DNA of 64,000 nt from the NCBI GenBank assembly GCA_013397865.1, contig VZTI01004400.1, positions 830,134-894,133 on the forward strand. Direction: 5' to 3'. This document shows positions 38,701 to 53,300 of the stretch, in pieces; the stretch's first letter is position 1; each line of letters begins with the position of its first letter. Position numbers and translations under genes: made by a program. Source of the stretch: Struthidea cinerea. Lineage: Eukaryota; Chordata; Aves; Passeriformes; Corcoracidae. Below the pieces are notes generated by a model, which saw only the letters and a program-made list of their open reading frames with translations, was not told where the DNA came from and searched no databases.

Positions 38701-41700
38701 TGTCCCACTGTACTCTTAGAAGTATGTTCAGTTCATGAGACTCCCATATCTAATCTGATGAACTCATTAGATCTCTCTCTATATAATCACGTATTGCATT
38801 AGATGTATTCCCCAACTAAAATAAACTTCACAAGGAACTTTAGCAAGTGTTTCAAATTATTTCATTACTATTACAGTAACAACACACATTCAAGTGAGGA
38901 AGTGGTGGACCCAACTGAGAAGCAGAAGATCCAGTCTGAGGTGGACAAGAGAGACATCAAGAATTGTGGAACAGTGTGGAAAGTGACCCTTCTCGAGTGC
39001 ATGTGTGCAGATAAGGAAGGGTGAAGAGAACAGCGTCGTGGCAGAAGCTCTCACAGCAGAAGCAAGTGCTAATTTGAAGTGCCTGCTTGCTAAGGCATGC
39101 AGCATGACAACAAAACAGGGAAAAATTACAGCTCTGTGTGCAGGTACAGGGTTACAGTTAAACCAGGAAATGTAGGGGGATAGGTACAATGGATGGATAC
39201 AGGTTCTTTAGGAAGGACAAGCCAGGATGGAGGAATGGGGAATTGCCCTTAAAACTGAAAGAGTGGGAATACTTTCCCTTAGGATGGCTAATGAGCCCAG
39301 TTGAGAGAATTTGTGTTAGAATTAGAGGGCTCAACAACATTGTGGCAGATGTCTGCTGCAAACATCCTGATAAGAAAGAAGCTGATGAATCTTTCTTTCA
39401 ACAACTGGAATTAGCCTCATCTTTGCAAGCCCTGATCCTCAATGGGGGCTTCCATTCTAGGAGATTTCAACAGTCTCCAATAACATCCTCACAGACCAAA
39501 TGGTGACTAGACAAGGTGGTCAGACACTTCAACAGCTTGACCAAAGAGGCTGTGCAGTGTTTATCCTTGGAGATATTCAAAGCTCATCTAGACAAGGTGC
39601 TGAGCCACCAGATCTAGCTGATGTCACTTTGAGAAGAGGTATAGCAGCTGTTCACCTCCAGAAGTCCCAGAGAAAAAAATCAGTTTTTCTCTGATTTTAT
39701 AACAGAATATAATGGATTTATACAAAAGCAGGACTGTCCAAAGGGCTGCTCACAGGCAAAGGCAAGACAAACTAGCATACTACCATGGACTTGCAGAAAG
39801 CTGTGCTTCCTGGTTCGTGATACCGAGTATAGTGATCCACAATATGATACATGATACAAACGGCTAGAAGAAAGATCACCATAGCAGGCTTCTCTGATGG
39901 ATACTGTAGAAATGTTAGGTGGTTCTGAAGAAATTATAAATATGCAGGGAAGACTATTCCCCACTGACATCATGGCTTACATAGTAAGAACTATGGAATT
40001 TAAGTTATAAGAGAGATCTAAGCATAAGATGCAGATATGAAATTGTGATGTAGCTGAGTGTAAGGGCTGTGCCCATGTGCACACCCAGAGCACTTGGTCA
40101 TTAATTTTCACAAATATCAAGGAACTCCCTAGCTAACATCAGCATATATAAGGTAAAGGACTGATCTGAGACAAGGTGATTGAGCTACCTGCCTTCACAA
40201 CAAAGCATTTGACTAATTGGCACAGGAGTTTTCCAGGTGAGAGTTTCAGACAGTTTCACAGAGTCCTCCAGGCAGTTCCTATGATCTCTAGGCCAACTGA
40301 TAAGGCTTGCTTATAATTTTCAGTATGTTGATTAACATGATAAATGGAGAATCTTGCTACCTCAGAGGCTGCAGGGCAATTTCTGCTGAAGAAATGACCA
40401 AACTACAGAGAGAAATCCTGCACTCATTGTGCAGATGCAGTAATCATTGTGTATAAAACATTGTACACCCTTAAGATAGTTAAAATAAGTTTCGTATACA
40501 GTCAGGTTTTGTTTGGGTGTGCGCATTAAATTTTTAAGTACATTGTCCAAGGGTGAACCAGTTCCAGAATCTGTGACAACACAAAACAAGCAAAGCACTT
40601 TTGCAGAGGTAGAAGGTCAAATTTATGATGCCTGCTTACATGCCTTTTTCACACTGAAGGAAAGAATCATGTCCTGGACAAAAAATGACCACACAAACTG
40701 AGGCAATAAGAAAACTTCATCTTACAAAGGCCAGGCACTAATAAATATGTGGTATAGAACCGAAATTATTTAATAGAGACTGTAGTCAGCCCAGGTTTAT
40801 CACTATTCATCCAAAGCAGGCATTTAAGCCACAATTTATCTACTGTTCAAATTATTTCTCATTGAGACCCTCTAGCGGACAGCCAGCACAGGGCATTCAA
40901 AAGGCAAGAATCACTTTTGTTTCTACTTAAATACCCCATCCTAAATGGAATAGCAGTTTTCTGTTTCTAGAAGCACTCAGCAAGAAGGAACCTTGTAGGC
41001 ACTCTGTAGTTATTTACAATTCTTACACTGCCTCTGAAATAGATCTGGCCTTCATAAGTGAAGACATTGAAAAATGTGTACTCTGCAAGTTCAGCACAGC
41101 AATATACACCGTTCCTCATTACTTCTCCAGTAACTGCACTCTGTTTAAGAATCGCAAATCAAACTTCCCATACTACTCAATTTACTGTGAAAAATTAAAA
41201 CAACATGATCATTTCAGATTCTGTTTCTGGAACGTGAAACTGAAAACCCTAAAAAATGTATAGGCTCATGAGTGTGAAAATAATTACATATTCTATGAAA
41301 GTATATTATCTCTAAATCCATCTAGTGACAGCTTATAGTTGGACAAATATTTATTTTACCTGTTTAGATAACTGCTCTTCACAGAGTTTGTACAGTGTAT
41401 AGAATTTTTGACTAAGGACTTGGTTGTCTCGGAAACCAGCACTTGCCAGCTTGACTCGCATAATAATGCTACGGTCAGGCACCATCATGGCAACCGTGCG
41501 AAACTGAATCTTCAGATTTTCGGGAAGTTCCTGTCGTCCTGCATAGCCGGGGTTCTGAAAATGCAATTTATAGACCCAAACAATATATAATGATGGCACA
41601 ATAGTAAGTTTTATCTTTCCTGATTATCATTTGGCAAACACAGGAGCACGTGCGAGATTGCAAAGGATAACTTGAGCCTGTCACAATTACACATCAGTAC

Positions 41701-44700
41701 ACAGTTGCCTCAGTACCGCAGTTCATGAAGTATGGGGTATCACGCGTTATTTAGAGATGTCCAAGACTCACAGATATGGACAGAGAGCCACTTACAGATC
41801 TTGCTGGAGCTCTTTGAGATGGTTACTTCCTCAGAGTCTTGACAGTGTTCCAGTGCTGGAGGTTACTGTCCCCCGTGAGCATTCCCAGACCATTTCAGTG
41901 CAAAGTCAGGCAAGCAGTGCAAGCCATTACCGAGTATAATTTAAACTAACTGATCTGACCTTTCACTGAAGATGTCTAAGTCATTCATATGAGTACTGCG
42001 TGACTCAGTTGTGACAACTAGCTGTGCAGTGATAACTTCTTAATCTCTTTCAGCTCTTTCCAAATTGTCTTCCCCCTGGCCTTTGTATGGCACTTATTTG
42101 CCCTCTTTTTCAAATTACAGTGATAACATTAACACTTTCTCAAAGGGAGGACACCCTGAAATAAAGACAAAGGCTTCCATTTTAAGTTGTGGGTACATAG
42201 GTAGCTAAGGAGGGAGAGATACAAAGATGCTTTTAAGGTGCTCTTACACTTTCCTGCTGCTTTCCCTCCTGCACTGCCAGAAGCAGTCCACAGGCACCAA
42301 GGAAAAATCTTCAGGAGGCCATTGAACCAGAGTGAAGGTGGTTTCCTTCATGCTGTCTTCTAGGACTGTGGTCAAAAGTACTTCACAGGTGGTAAAATAC
42401 TGACCAGACCAACTACAGTAGTCCTTTACTTCTGGTTTATTTTGACAGATTTTGACTAAAAATATAAGGGGGTTAAATTTAATCTCAATCTGTCAAATAT
42501 TAACTAAAAAAGTCCTTAAAATATGTAGTTAATGGTAAATCCATACCTCAAGTCCTAAGATCCAGTTAAAAAAATATGAACAAGAGAAAATAATATCATA
42601 ATGATTTTACCAAGTTATTGTTCAAGTGTCATTAACTATTTTCTAACAGACATTTCCAATATTTCAACAGGGAAATTTCAATAGGAAAAGAAAGAGGAAA
42701 GATTTTTCACAATGATGCCATTTACATGTATTTACAGACATACCATAGTCAGAAATATACCAAATTCTCTGTCCATGTCAACGATGTCACCATCAGTGAA
42801 AGTGAACTGAGGTTTCTTTTTTTTCTTACACTGAAGTACAATATGTATCTGCTGAGCAGCCACTGATAAAACTGGAAGTTCAATGCGGTTAAATTCATCA
42901 AAGCAACCCCATGCACCCGACTGAGCTAAACCTAAGAAAAGCAAAAAAAAAGGGAAATATTCTGTTAAAATATCAGATCAAACAAGAGTAATTTATACAC
43001 AAAATAGAGTATGGTCTATACAACTTAGTGTAACATGAGAAGAACAGACAACATGGACACAGAGTAAAATGAGAAATAAAAACTCAAAGTAAATTGGGCT
43101 GTGCATTAATGACACCCAGAAAAAGTATCGCCCCTTGAATGAAAGATACATAAACTTCTTCACAAAGAATCCTAGACTTCTATAGCAACCATTAGGCAGA
43201 AAGTGTTCAATAATACTGTATATGGTACCATATAATAGCATAAATGTGCATATAGCATGGAAACTCATCTATGCAGGGGGTGAAGTTGTCAAAGATGAGC
43301 TTGAGAAACACCTACCTAAATGAAAAGCACAAAACCAAATAGAGACCACTACATTTCTGACAGAAGCATTGTAGCATTTTATAACAATTATTTCATAGGT
43401 AAAAAAATTACTGGAGATTAACATCCTACTGTTCAAGAGCAAGGAAAGAATCTGATGTCACACATAGAATTGTTATTTGGAACAGGCCATGGAGTTTTAG
43501 ACAGACAGTAGTACCCACAAGCATCACAAAATTAATGGCTTTTTGGGAGAGTCAAGTACTCCTCCTTCTGTATCATGCTAACAGGATTGAAATAGGACGG
43601 TCTACAGTGGCAGCATTCCAGAGCAGTAGTGGGAAAGCTATGTAATCCCCTGCTGTTCCACACCCATTTCACAAGAGACAAAGGCTAGTACGTCTATGCA
43701 GGAGCTTCATGGATGCCATCTTTCCCTTCCCAAAGACCACACTGGACTCGTATTTCCTATTGCCTGGGTCCATACCTACAAATGTTCAGAAGTCTTTAAT
43801 TCGCTCCACCAGACTGGTGGCGCTCAGCTTGGCTTAAGCAGTTTGAAGGCAGTGCTAAATGCATAAATAAAGCACGTGTCCAAGAAAAGGCATTCGTGTG
43901 TTTGCAATGTCGAATAACTGTGCCCAGAGCTCCCCTGAATCCCCATACTTTATATGGCAATGTCTGTAGCACTCGTAAAATAGATCTATGGGTGGTTTAT
44001 GTTAATTCCTTAAGAACTTTAGATAGTTCAAGAGAAAGTATTCAAAAATCAATAATAATACCATGAAGATGTATTTTTCCACTTTGTCTTCCTTTCTCTT
44101 TCATTTTTTTTCCTTCTCTTGCCTTTTCTCAGCCTGTTCTTCTCATAATATGCTACTTCCCTTCCCTCTACTTTTCCTTGTCTGATCTTCTCATGCCCTT
44201 TAAGATGTTCCTCTAGAAACTCTCATCTTACGCCAAATGCCCTTAAGGACACTTTAATGTTTCTTTTCTGACATTCATCTTTCATGCTTTTTTCATGCAC
44301 ATTAACCAATTCTTTTAACAATGTTGCATCAATTGGTCTTTTTTACCCATGTAATTTTGGAAGAACAAAACTAAATGAGTCAAACCAGATAAAAATCAGT
44401 GGTAGTACAACCAAAATTGGCTTCTTAAGACTTGATTCAGTCTGGGCAATACTGCAGATCTCCCATGAAACTTATCTCAATTCCATATTTAATCCTTCCC
44501 TAAACTGCTTCTAATTAATTTCTGTGATATTATAAGGAAAAAAGATACTCCAAAGGAAAAGAATTTGAAGAGAATGAAAAGTTACATGGACTTAATTTTA
44601 AAAATTAAAAGCAAGTGGAATATATACAAATACCATAATGATACAAAGATTAAAGTAATTCTACAGACAGTTACCAAATTTAAAACATTAAATACTCAAT

Positions 44701-47700
44701 CCTACTGTCTTTGAAAACAAATGAAGAATGTTCCTTGACTTCACTGGTGTGGCAGCAAGTCCTTTAACTGATGTTCCCCTCCTTTTGTGAAGATTATCTG
44801 GGCCCTGGATGCCCTCAACAGCCCTTCCTGAGGCTTCTATCCACACTCTGTCCTCCAGTCCAGGAGTTCCATTGTAGCTCAGGCAGGTCTGAACCATATT
44901 GTGTGCAGGGCTGTGCACAGTCCCATCTCCTGTTATCCTGAATTGCTGAATGAACTTCCTGGAGGAGCCCACAACTCCACAGTCTTACCCCCAGTCCTGT
45001 CTCCTCTGTTTCTGGCTGAACTTCCTAGATGGACCCCGTATCCAGCTGGTCTTTTCACATTGTCTGATGGTGACTGGACTGCTGATGGGAACAAGCTGTC
45101 AACAACCTGCCCTGCTTAGGCACTGTGGGACTGTGCCCTGGTGAGGGAAGTCCCTGCCCCTGCCTCTGTGCTGGTCACCCTGGGCTCCTGGCTCGTCTTC
45201 CCTCCCTTTGGAGCTGCCCCATTCTTGCTGCTCCCTGGTAAAAAATTATTGTGGAGATTTTTCAAATGTATTTGTCCCCTTTTCTTACATGTGTTACATG
45301 ACTCCTAGGATCCATTCTAAAAGGAAACCCAAAAAAGTGGGGTTTTCTGCTTTGTTTATTAAACACAAATACCTACTCTTCAGGATACAACAAGGAAAAG
45401 CTCTAAAGCTGGATATTCTTTAACTAAGAACTTAGTTCCACATAATATTGTCTCTTACACTTACTGTCTGTATCTTAAAGGGTTTTGACATTAATTTCTC
45501 TATAGAATGGTGAGGTTCAGTTCTGAACAAATAATTTTTCTTCAGGAAAGGAAAAAAAAATTTCACTTGTTCTGTAATGCCACCTGCTGCATGGAATTAG
45601 GAAACCTCATTCTCAGGCAAGCCAATATCCCACAGCTTTGCATAAATTCAGTTCTTTCTAAATTATTTAATTCTGGTGGTGCTAAAAAAGAAAAAGGAAA
45701 GAAAATACACATGTATGCTAAAACACACACACACAAGCAAAGGTACAGGAAGCAAACTCTCTGCTGCAAAACAAGAGACAATGTAATTTTGTCATATTGC
45801 GAATTAAATTCTGCTCCCATGCTGAATATATTATGGTTATCAAATACAGAAATGGAGTAAATGCAGAAAATAAAGGACAGGACTAAAGAGATCTTTAATT
45901 ATATCTAAAAAACGTGTCAACATCCCTGCCCCAATCAGTACAGATATCCTACAAACCTGGTTCTCACATGATGTAAGAATCTCACAGAATAGCTATTAGC
46001 CCCTCAGACTATAAAATGCATATCTGCAATGCAGTGCCCTGTCTCTTTCTATGTATTTTTCATTTTTTCCCCCAGGTTTTACACAGGAGTAGCGCCATAG
46101 TGACATCATTCAATGGAAATGTCACTGAAACAAAGCTCTGTCTAGGCAAAGTGCAACCCAGAAGCAGCAAACTAAAAAGTAATCATTGGTCCTGAAAGAA
46201 TTTACAGAATGCCAGACTTGTGTATTCACCTTCTGAATTAAGATAAATATAAAATCTTACGTTAAATATTGCATTAAATACCAAATCACAAAAAGTTCCT
46301 TCAGGTAAGACTGGGATTGTGTGACTGTAACTATAGGAAACAGAACCAAAGCAAACACAACCTTCATACCCATCTACTGGCAACCACAGACAAAAGGTTT
46401 TCTAAAGGGTATCCACCAACACTTTTCAGGAACAGTGATGAAGTATCCCTGGTTTGCTATTCATGGGCAATCACAACACTGAATTTGATATAGAAAACTT
46501 GAAAATTCATCTTCCCGCTTGCATCCCTGGTACTTTCTCAGGTTACCGCTGGTTCAGTTGAGGTGACAAGTTGTATTTGAACCTATATTTTGGTTCAAAT
46601 TTGAAAATCAAAACTATCAAAGATTAAAGCCCAGGCCTTGAACATATCAATTAGATCATCTGCCTATGAATTTCTTGAGTCACACAGAAAAACAAAAGAG
46701 ATGGGAACAGGGAAACAGGAAGACTGAACCTCAACTCTGACCCAACCAGAAGAACTTCAAATCATAATTTTGTAGTATACCATATATGCTGTATTAGTTA
46801 TATTTTCTATTTCTTTTTTCTGAAGATCAAACTTCTTGTCTTTACAGAAGAAGTCCGGAAACATGCCTGCAGACAGGACAACACCACCTCTCCCTGCCTC
46901 TTTTCTCCTCACTGTTAAACCTGCTAATGCCTTGATGACTTGACCCACAGCACCAGAGAAAGTGAAAAGTTCAGGTGTGGAAACACTGGTGATGGAGCAC
47001 CAAGCCTATCACAGACATGTGGAATTCTGAAAAATTTCTCATTGTGTGCACTGAAATATGTAGTGCGTTCCATGAGAACTTTCTTATCAGTCTGCATGAA
47101 AGTGCTTCTACAGCTGAGAAGAACTATCCCTTTTTTCCATTAAAGACCTCATATGCAATAAAGAATCTTTATCTGAACTCACTTTGCTCTTTATATTAAA
47201 TCAAAAAGAGCTCATTTCCTTCCCTAATTTCAGTATATCCACTCTTCAAGAAATAGCAGATATTTTAAGGACATAAAAAAGGTGATTGCAAGCCAGGCCC
47301 TTCCAAGTAGTGACACTAAGTCCGAAACAACTGACTTCAAATGTCCCTTCACAAATGAAAGCATCAGTGACTTATGCAAGAACAGAATCTTACTTTTACT
47401 CCCAGACACACAACAGCCGGATGAATGCTGAAAAAACCCACCCTATTCAGGCTCTATTCAGTTGGATCTATTACCTAATTCTAAGGCAAATTCTCTGAGA
47501 AGCAAGCTACGATCCCACTTGCAAATTTACTGAGATAAGCAGTCACAGGCATCATGGTTGCTTGAGCAGCAATTAGACGAGTTCTATAAACATTTTTTCT
47601 AGCTCATATTGAACACCAGCATGCCATTAAATGAGGCAGCCAGAGAAGAAGGACACACTACACAGTATTACTTTGCTTCTGTAGCATATGATGACAATAC

Positions 47701-50335
47701 TACATGGAAAATGGTCAGCTTATAGAAAAACAGCAGAAAAAGAAAGCTGAGCCCTAAAATTCAACTTGTGCTCTTAGAAACAGAAATTGTGTCCAGTTTT
47801 AATAAAAGAAATCAACTACAAGCTGCAATTATCACTATTGCCTCAGTCTGAAATGGGAAAGGATAAGTTACCAAAGTGCTCAGGATAAGACAGAAAAAAA
47901 GCAAGGATACAAAACTAGGCGTCTGACTGACACAAGTCACAAACAGTTTAATACAAAGAAGTGAACATAAAGAGACACAAACATTCTCACAGAAGGAGTA
48001 GATCAGAAGAAGGCAAGAGCTTGGTGAGATCAAAGACAAACCCACTGCAAGGAGAAACAAAGGCTGACATCTCCCCTACAGACTGATGGCTGCAGGTACA
48101 GCAGAGACCCAGTAGACTGGCATTACGAGCATATTCAGATATCCCAGGCCTCTTCTGTCCAATAACAGAGAGCAAAATAAACCTCTGACAGTAAAGGTCT
48201 GCAGACATGATAAAAGATGTGCAATCAAAAGTTGGCCCAAAGCTGTGGGGGTTGCAATAGGTGCTTTGAGAAACTTGTGACCTTTACTGAAGGTATTCAC
48301 ATGCATACGCGGTTCAGTTTCTAGCTCAGAAATGTTCCTCTGTTTAAAAAATCATGGCCAGCTTTAGTGGCTTCTTAATTAAAACTAAATATTACCCCCA
48401 GGTTATATTTTAGCCTTCAGGCGGTATTACAACCGTGAAAATTTTGTTTATGATACCTTATGTTAGAGTTAAAAGCCCACCACTCTCAGAAAATGGTGGC
48501 ATTCTGTGGTCTGTCAGTCCATATATAAATGCAGCAATACACAAGAAAACAGACCATTATAATGGAGTCTACACATTTGGGATCACTAATCACTCTTTGC
48601 AAAACTAAATTCAAAGGTTTGCTTAACATGAAGAGTTATCAGAGTTTGACCACTGTCTCATTTTCCTGGTTTCAAAAGGGTCCCAGAACTTGAAATAAGA
48701 CACTGCAACATTTTGCAGATTTCCCTGCCTTGCACGACATCATTAAGCTTCACATTTGATTGTCTTGTTCAACACAAAAATGGCAAATAATAAATATAAA
48801 TCCTCTCCACATGAGATGGGTGGGATAGAGGCATTAAAAAACCCCAAACAGTAGAAAGGATTAAAAAGGAAAAGTAGACATAGATAGGAAACACCACCCA
48901 ATAATATTTAAACAGAAAAAAATACTGGAAAGCATGCAGGGGAAAAAAAGGGGAAAATCAAATACAATCAAATATCAGGTAAAGTTGATGAGTGCCTGGA
49001 AAGAAGAGGAAACGGAGATGAAAATGCCCTCCAAATCATTGCTAACTCACTACTGAAGGGACAGAAGTTTATGACTCTAAAATGAACAAAGGAGATACTT
49101 TCTTACCTTTATAAATACGACCAAGTCCTCTGTAGTCCATTTGGTCTGAACAATTGAAAACAACAACATACTTTCCCAGGCACTTGCCCATGTCTTTAGT
49201 TGTCTCTGTTTTCCCTGTCCCGGCAGGTCCTGCTGGTGCACCACCCATACTCATGCCCAGGGCCTGTGCCAGAGTGATGTAACACCTAAAGACAGAACAA
49301 ACAGATCTGTGAATCTTTTCCTTCCATTAATTACTGGAGGTCCATCAATGCAACCACAACAGCTGTATTATCCAGAGCTGCGGAAGTGGGCAGAAGTGGT
49401 TGTGCTTCCATATGATCAGTCCTCAGTCACCCTCATCTTCTGCTCCAGCCTCCATCCTGGGTTGATCCTCAGGTTTAAGTCTCAGCCTCCCCAGATGATG
49501 TGGAGGTTACTGAAGGGTGTAGAAAGCCTGTTGCTCTAATCTCCAATGCTCCAAAATCACAGCAAACACATTTTAGCACTGGGAAACTCAATAGCTTTAT
49601 TATACATGTGGGGCGATAAAATGGGCACTGGAAAAAAACCCAAATGATAGCACCTAGTATGACTTCTTATGAAACAAGAGAATACTCATTCTAATATAAC
49701 AGTAAGAATGCTTTATCACCTTATTACTCAGTGATCATTTAACAGGCAGTCATTTAACACATAAAAAGTACCACTCCCTAACAATGCTGCTACTGAAAAT
49801 GAGGTAAGGACAAACTGAATACACAGCACAAGTTCTATATAGACCTTCCATTTCATTTTTGGTGTATGCCACGACATGGACTGTGTCTGGTATGATGTGT
49901 AGGAGCATTCAGTTTCAGTACCATTATCATCATGCAATCCACTACCAACTGTGCGTATTCATAACGTGCTGAGGGAATCTCTCTGAACATGAAATCATTA
50001 GCCAAACAGCACTTGACTCCAAACTGATTAATGGAACAAAGACACCATTACCCGAAAATTTTCAGAAGCTCAGACAACTCCACATAACAGTATTACAAAT
50101 ATTAAAATGGAAAAAGCCCATAAAAAGGGCTTTTTATCCCCCCAAAAAAGGGGAATTAAACCTGTTGTTGTGCAACATTGCTTAGATACATAAATTTCCC
50201 ATGCTAACACTAGGAAACATGTCTTCTTCAAATACCCTTTGAAGATGACAGTGGACAGCCTTCAATCCCTGCAGCTTTGTTAGGCTCTTCCAGCGTTGTC
50301 CGAAGAGAGATACGCCTGTTCTCTCTGTCATTGTG

Positions 50336-50378
<43 letters not shown>

Positions 50379-53300
50379 CAGTTTAAACTCATTTAAAAGG
50401 CTTGCTTTCTTCAGTCATGTCACCCTGTGCTAATTTTCAATCTCGTGTGACACAGTACCTTGTAGAATCATAATATATCCTATTTCCAGTTCTAGTCCAG
50501 TTGCTGCCTCTGCACAGGACAAACCCAAAAACCACACCACATGCCTGAAAGCATTGTCCAAACGCCTTTTGAGCACTGGCAGGCTTGGTGCCATGACTAC
50601 GTCCCTGGTTGCATTTTAATTCTGTGAATAAATTTTGAATGACAACGTTTTCTTGATATTGGTTCTCCTGGTGGGCAAAAATACTGTCAGTGTGGTAGTG
50701 CTGCCATAGCCACTAATCAAGTGCATGTGGACTGCTGCGAACAAATCTCTATCTAACATAGGAACAGTAGGGTGCATACCACAGAATTTGGGAGACGTGT
50801 GTTATTTATTAAAAGCCAGGTATCCACATGCAGGGGTTTGGCTTTCTTAAATAGCTCACACGGAATAATTTTTTTTCTGGAAAAAATCTGAATTTTCATT
50901 AGTAAATAAAAGCTAGTAGCACAGACAATGCGAAGACAATTCCAACATTAACTCAAGATGGAGTTTTTAGCAAACTGTTCTACTGGGAAATGTCCCAGCC
51001 TAAGGGGGGTTGGAACCAGATGATCGTTGAAGCCCACCAAACCACCCAATCCAAAACACTCTATAATGCCATGATCCTATAAATGATTGAACACGCAAAG
51101 TATTTTGACATTCGTATCTACATATAAAAGAACAAGCTCTAGCATAGCAAATACATCTGTCTCTTGCCTGGACTAACCAAGTACTTTAGGAAAATAGGCA
51201 TCTAATGGTACTGTGCTGTGTAACTAACATTCCAGCAATAAAAAGTTCTATTTATGTTTGCCCTCAGAGTTTTTCTATGTTTATAGTCCTGCAATTCCCC
51301 ATAGGCCTTGCTTAAAACCATAATTGCACTAGTTATCCAATGGTATGTCCTGAGTTAGTGCTTTTTCCTACAGGGTGACTTCAAATTAATCACTCGCTGT
51401 AATACCAAATTCTCATGCAACTACTTGCTTATTGAAGGCAGCAATATATTGGTATTTAGATTGACTCTGTTTAGGCTGGTGAAATGAATGGTGTTCAGGT
51501 GCATTTATCTTGAGAACAAGTAAGTTTTTCAATGCCAATCACAGCTCCTACAGCTCAAGCAAACACTCAAATTCAACCCGCTTTCAATAGCAGAATATAT
51601 AAGCACTGGCCTCTGCTGTTCACCAGCGATATTGCAGCATTGTAGTGCACCCTAAGTAGTTCCAGCTCGTGAAAGTTAAAAGAATTAAGTCAAAGGAATC
51701 AAATCTTAGCTCCAATACTATTCACTTCATTTCTTTTATAAATACCTGTCAGTTAAGGGAGTTATAACAAGCCTGTCTGTACACCCTAAGTATTCATTGC
51801 AGTAGGTGAACTCGACATCAGTGATTTTGACAATGCATTTATCCAAGTCTTCAAGAAAATAAAATCGAGACTGTTTTTGCCATTCAAAATCAGATGGAGA
51901 TTTAATGTTCATACGGACCTATTATGGAAAAGAAATATCATTAATACAGAAATGAATCGGTAGAGAAAAAAAAAGGTCTACTTCATATAAATTCATTACC
52001 TTGAAGAATGAGCACAGAACCTGTCAGGAGTCAAGACATCCGGAATTATCTTGTCAAACCTGTCTATGACATGCTCTGAACCTCCTGTTCACTTTGATTT
52101 TCCTCTGAATTGGGCACAGAGATTATGAATTGTGTCTTACAGAGATATTGAAAAACAGTCATGGAAAACATAAAAAATGAACAATACTGTCTGTCCTGCA
52201 TGGTATCTGCACCATTACTCACAGAAATACCAAATTGTGGACAATATTTGAATACATTGTATAGACGTCTGTGTGCTTGTTTATTTGGGTTGTATTTTTC
52301 AGTATGAACTTGCCACGCACATAATTAGATTTGTGATAATTAATAGATCTTGTTTCATTATTATTGGCACTGGATCTCAAAACCACTGGCTTCTTACAAT
52401 AACCATGCTGCCCTGGTTATTAGCCTTGAAAACATGGTGTAAGGTGAAGAGGAGGTTCTGGAACCTCAGGAACTTCCCTCTCCTTTATCTCAATCACAAA
52501 AGGATGTGTTCAGCAGAGAATAGAATGATATAAGAGAGAAGGATATTATTACATATACCACTTAAGAACCCTTTCCCCAGTTTTGGACTTGCTCCTGACT
52601 TTTTATTTCATATACAGGACCTTTAAATTTAACCAGTTTTCCATAATTTTATTATAATATGACAGTAAATTATTTAAGAAAATAGTTATGAAGATAAATT
52701 AAAAATTACAGGCAGAGGAAAAAATAACACACTTATCTTAGAAGTCAGCAGTTTTCTTTTTAGATTTCAGTCCTCTCCCTTAATATTTTCTATTTTTCTT
52801 TACACATGCACTTGATTTTTATCTTCCTAACATACATGCATAAATTAAGCAACGCAGTATTGAATTATTGACCTTTGCATCATTCAAGCCCTTTGGAAGT
52901 TATTTTACTTCCATTTTTATAATTATGCTTTCATTTATTCAACATACTTATCTAAAGGAAGCCTGATGCAATTCAGTTATAAAAAAAAAATAAAATATTT
53001 GTCCTATTTACTGTTGCTATCCTCTTCAAATATTGAAGCCTCACTGCTTTTACCTTTGAATAATTATTACCTTACATCAACACATCAGTTGGGTTAGAAA
53101 TCACAAGATTGATGGGAATACTAAATGGAGATTTTCTACATTTACATTTCAATCAATGCATTAAATCTTCAAGTTGAGAAGATAGGTTAATTTTAAAAGC
53201 TAAACTCTTTTGCTCACAGTGAATTTGTGCGTGATGAGTATAAACAACCATTTTAAAAACTGAAGTCTAAACCTATGAACACACCTATATAATAATTCAC

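Larger units (their letters stand above)
35675..41359 (-). other. Intron between exons 12 and 13 (5.7 kb)
   Basis: The most repeat-rich intron. It contains an old, interrupted CR1 (35990-36670 and 37185-37335), a possible MIR (36880-36970), a minus-strand CR1 (38400-38630) and an internally deleted CR1 (39186-39645). From 39,650 to 41,350 nothing is recognised. Confidence 0.82.
49286..51745 (-). other. Intron between exons 9 and 10 (2.5 kb)
   Basis: Contains a TTA trinucleotide array (50338-50379) and a short CR1 terminus (51000-51087). The rest is unremarkable. Confidence 0.8.

Noticed and set aside
49309..49539. 76-codon plus-strand open frame next to exon 10
   Set aside because: Intronic, with no recognised similarity; compositionally ordinary.
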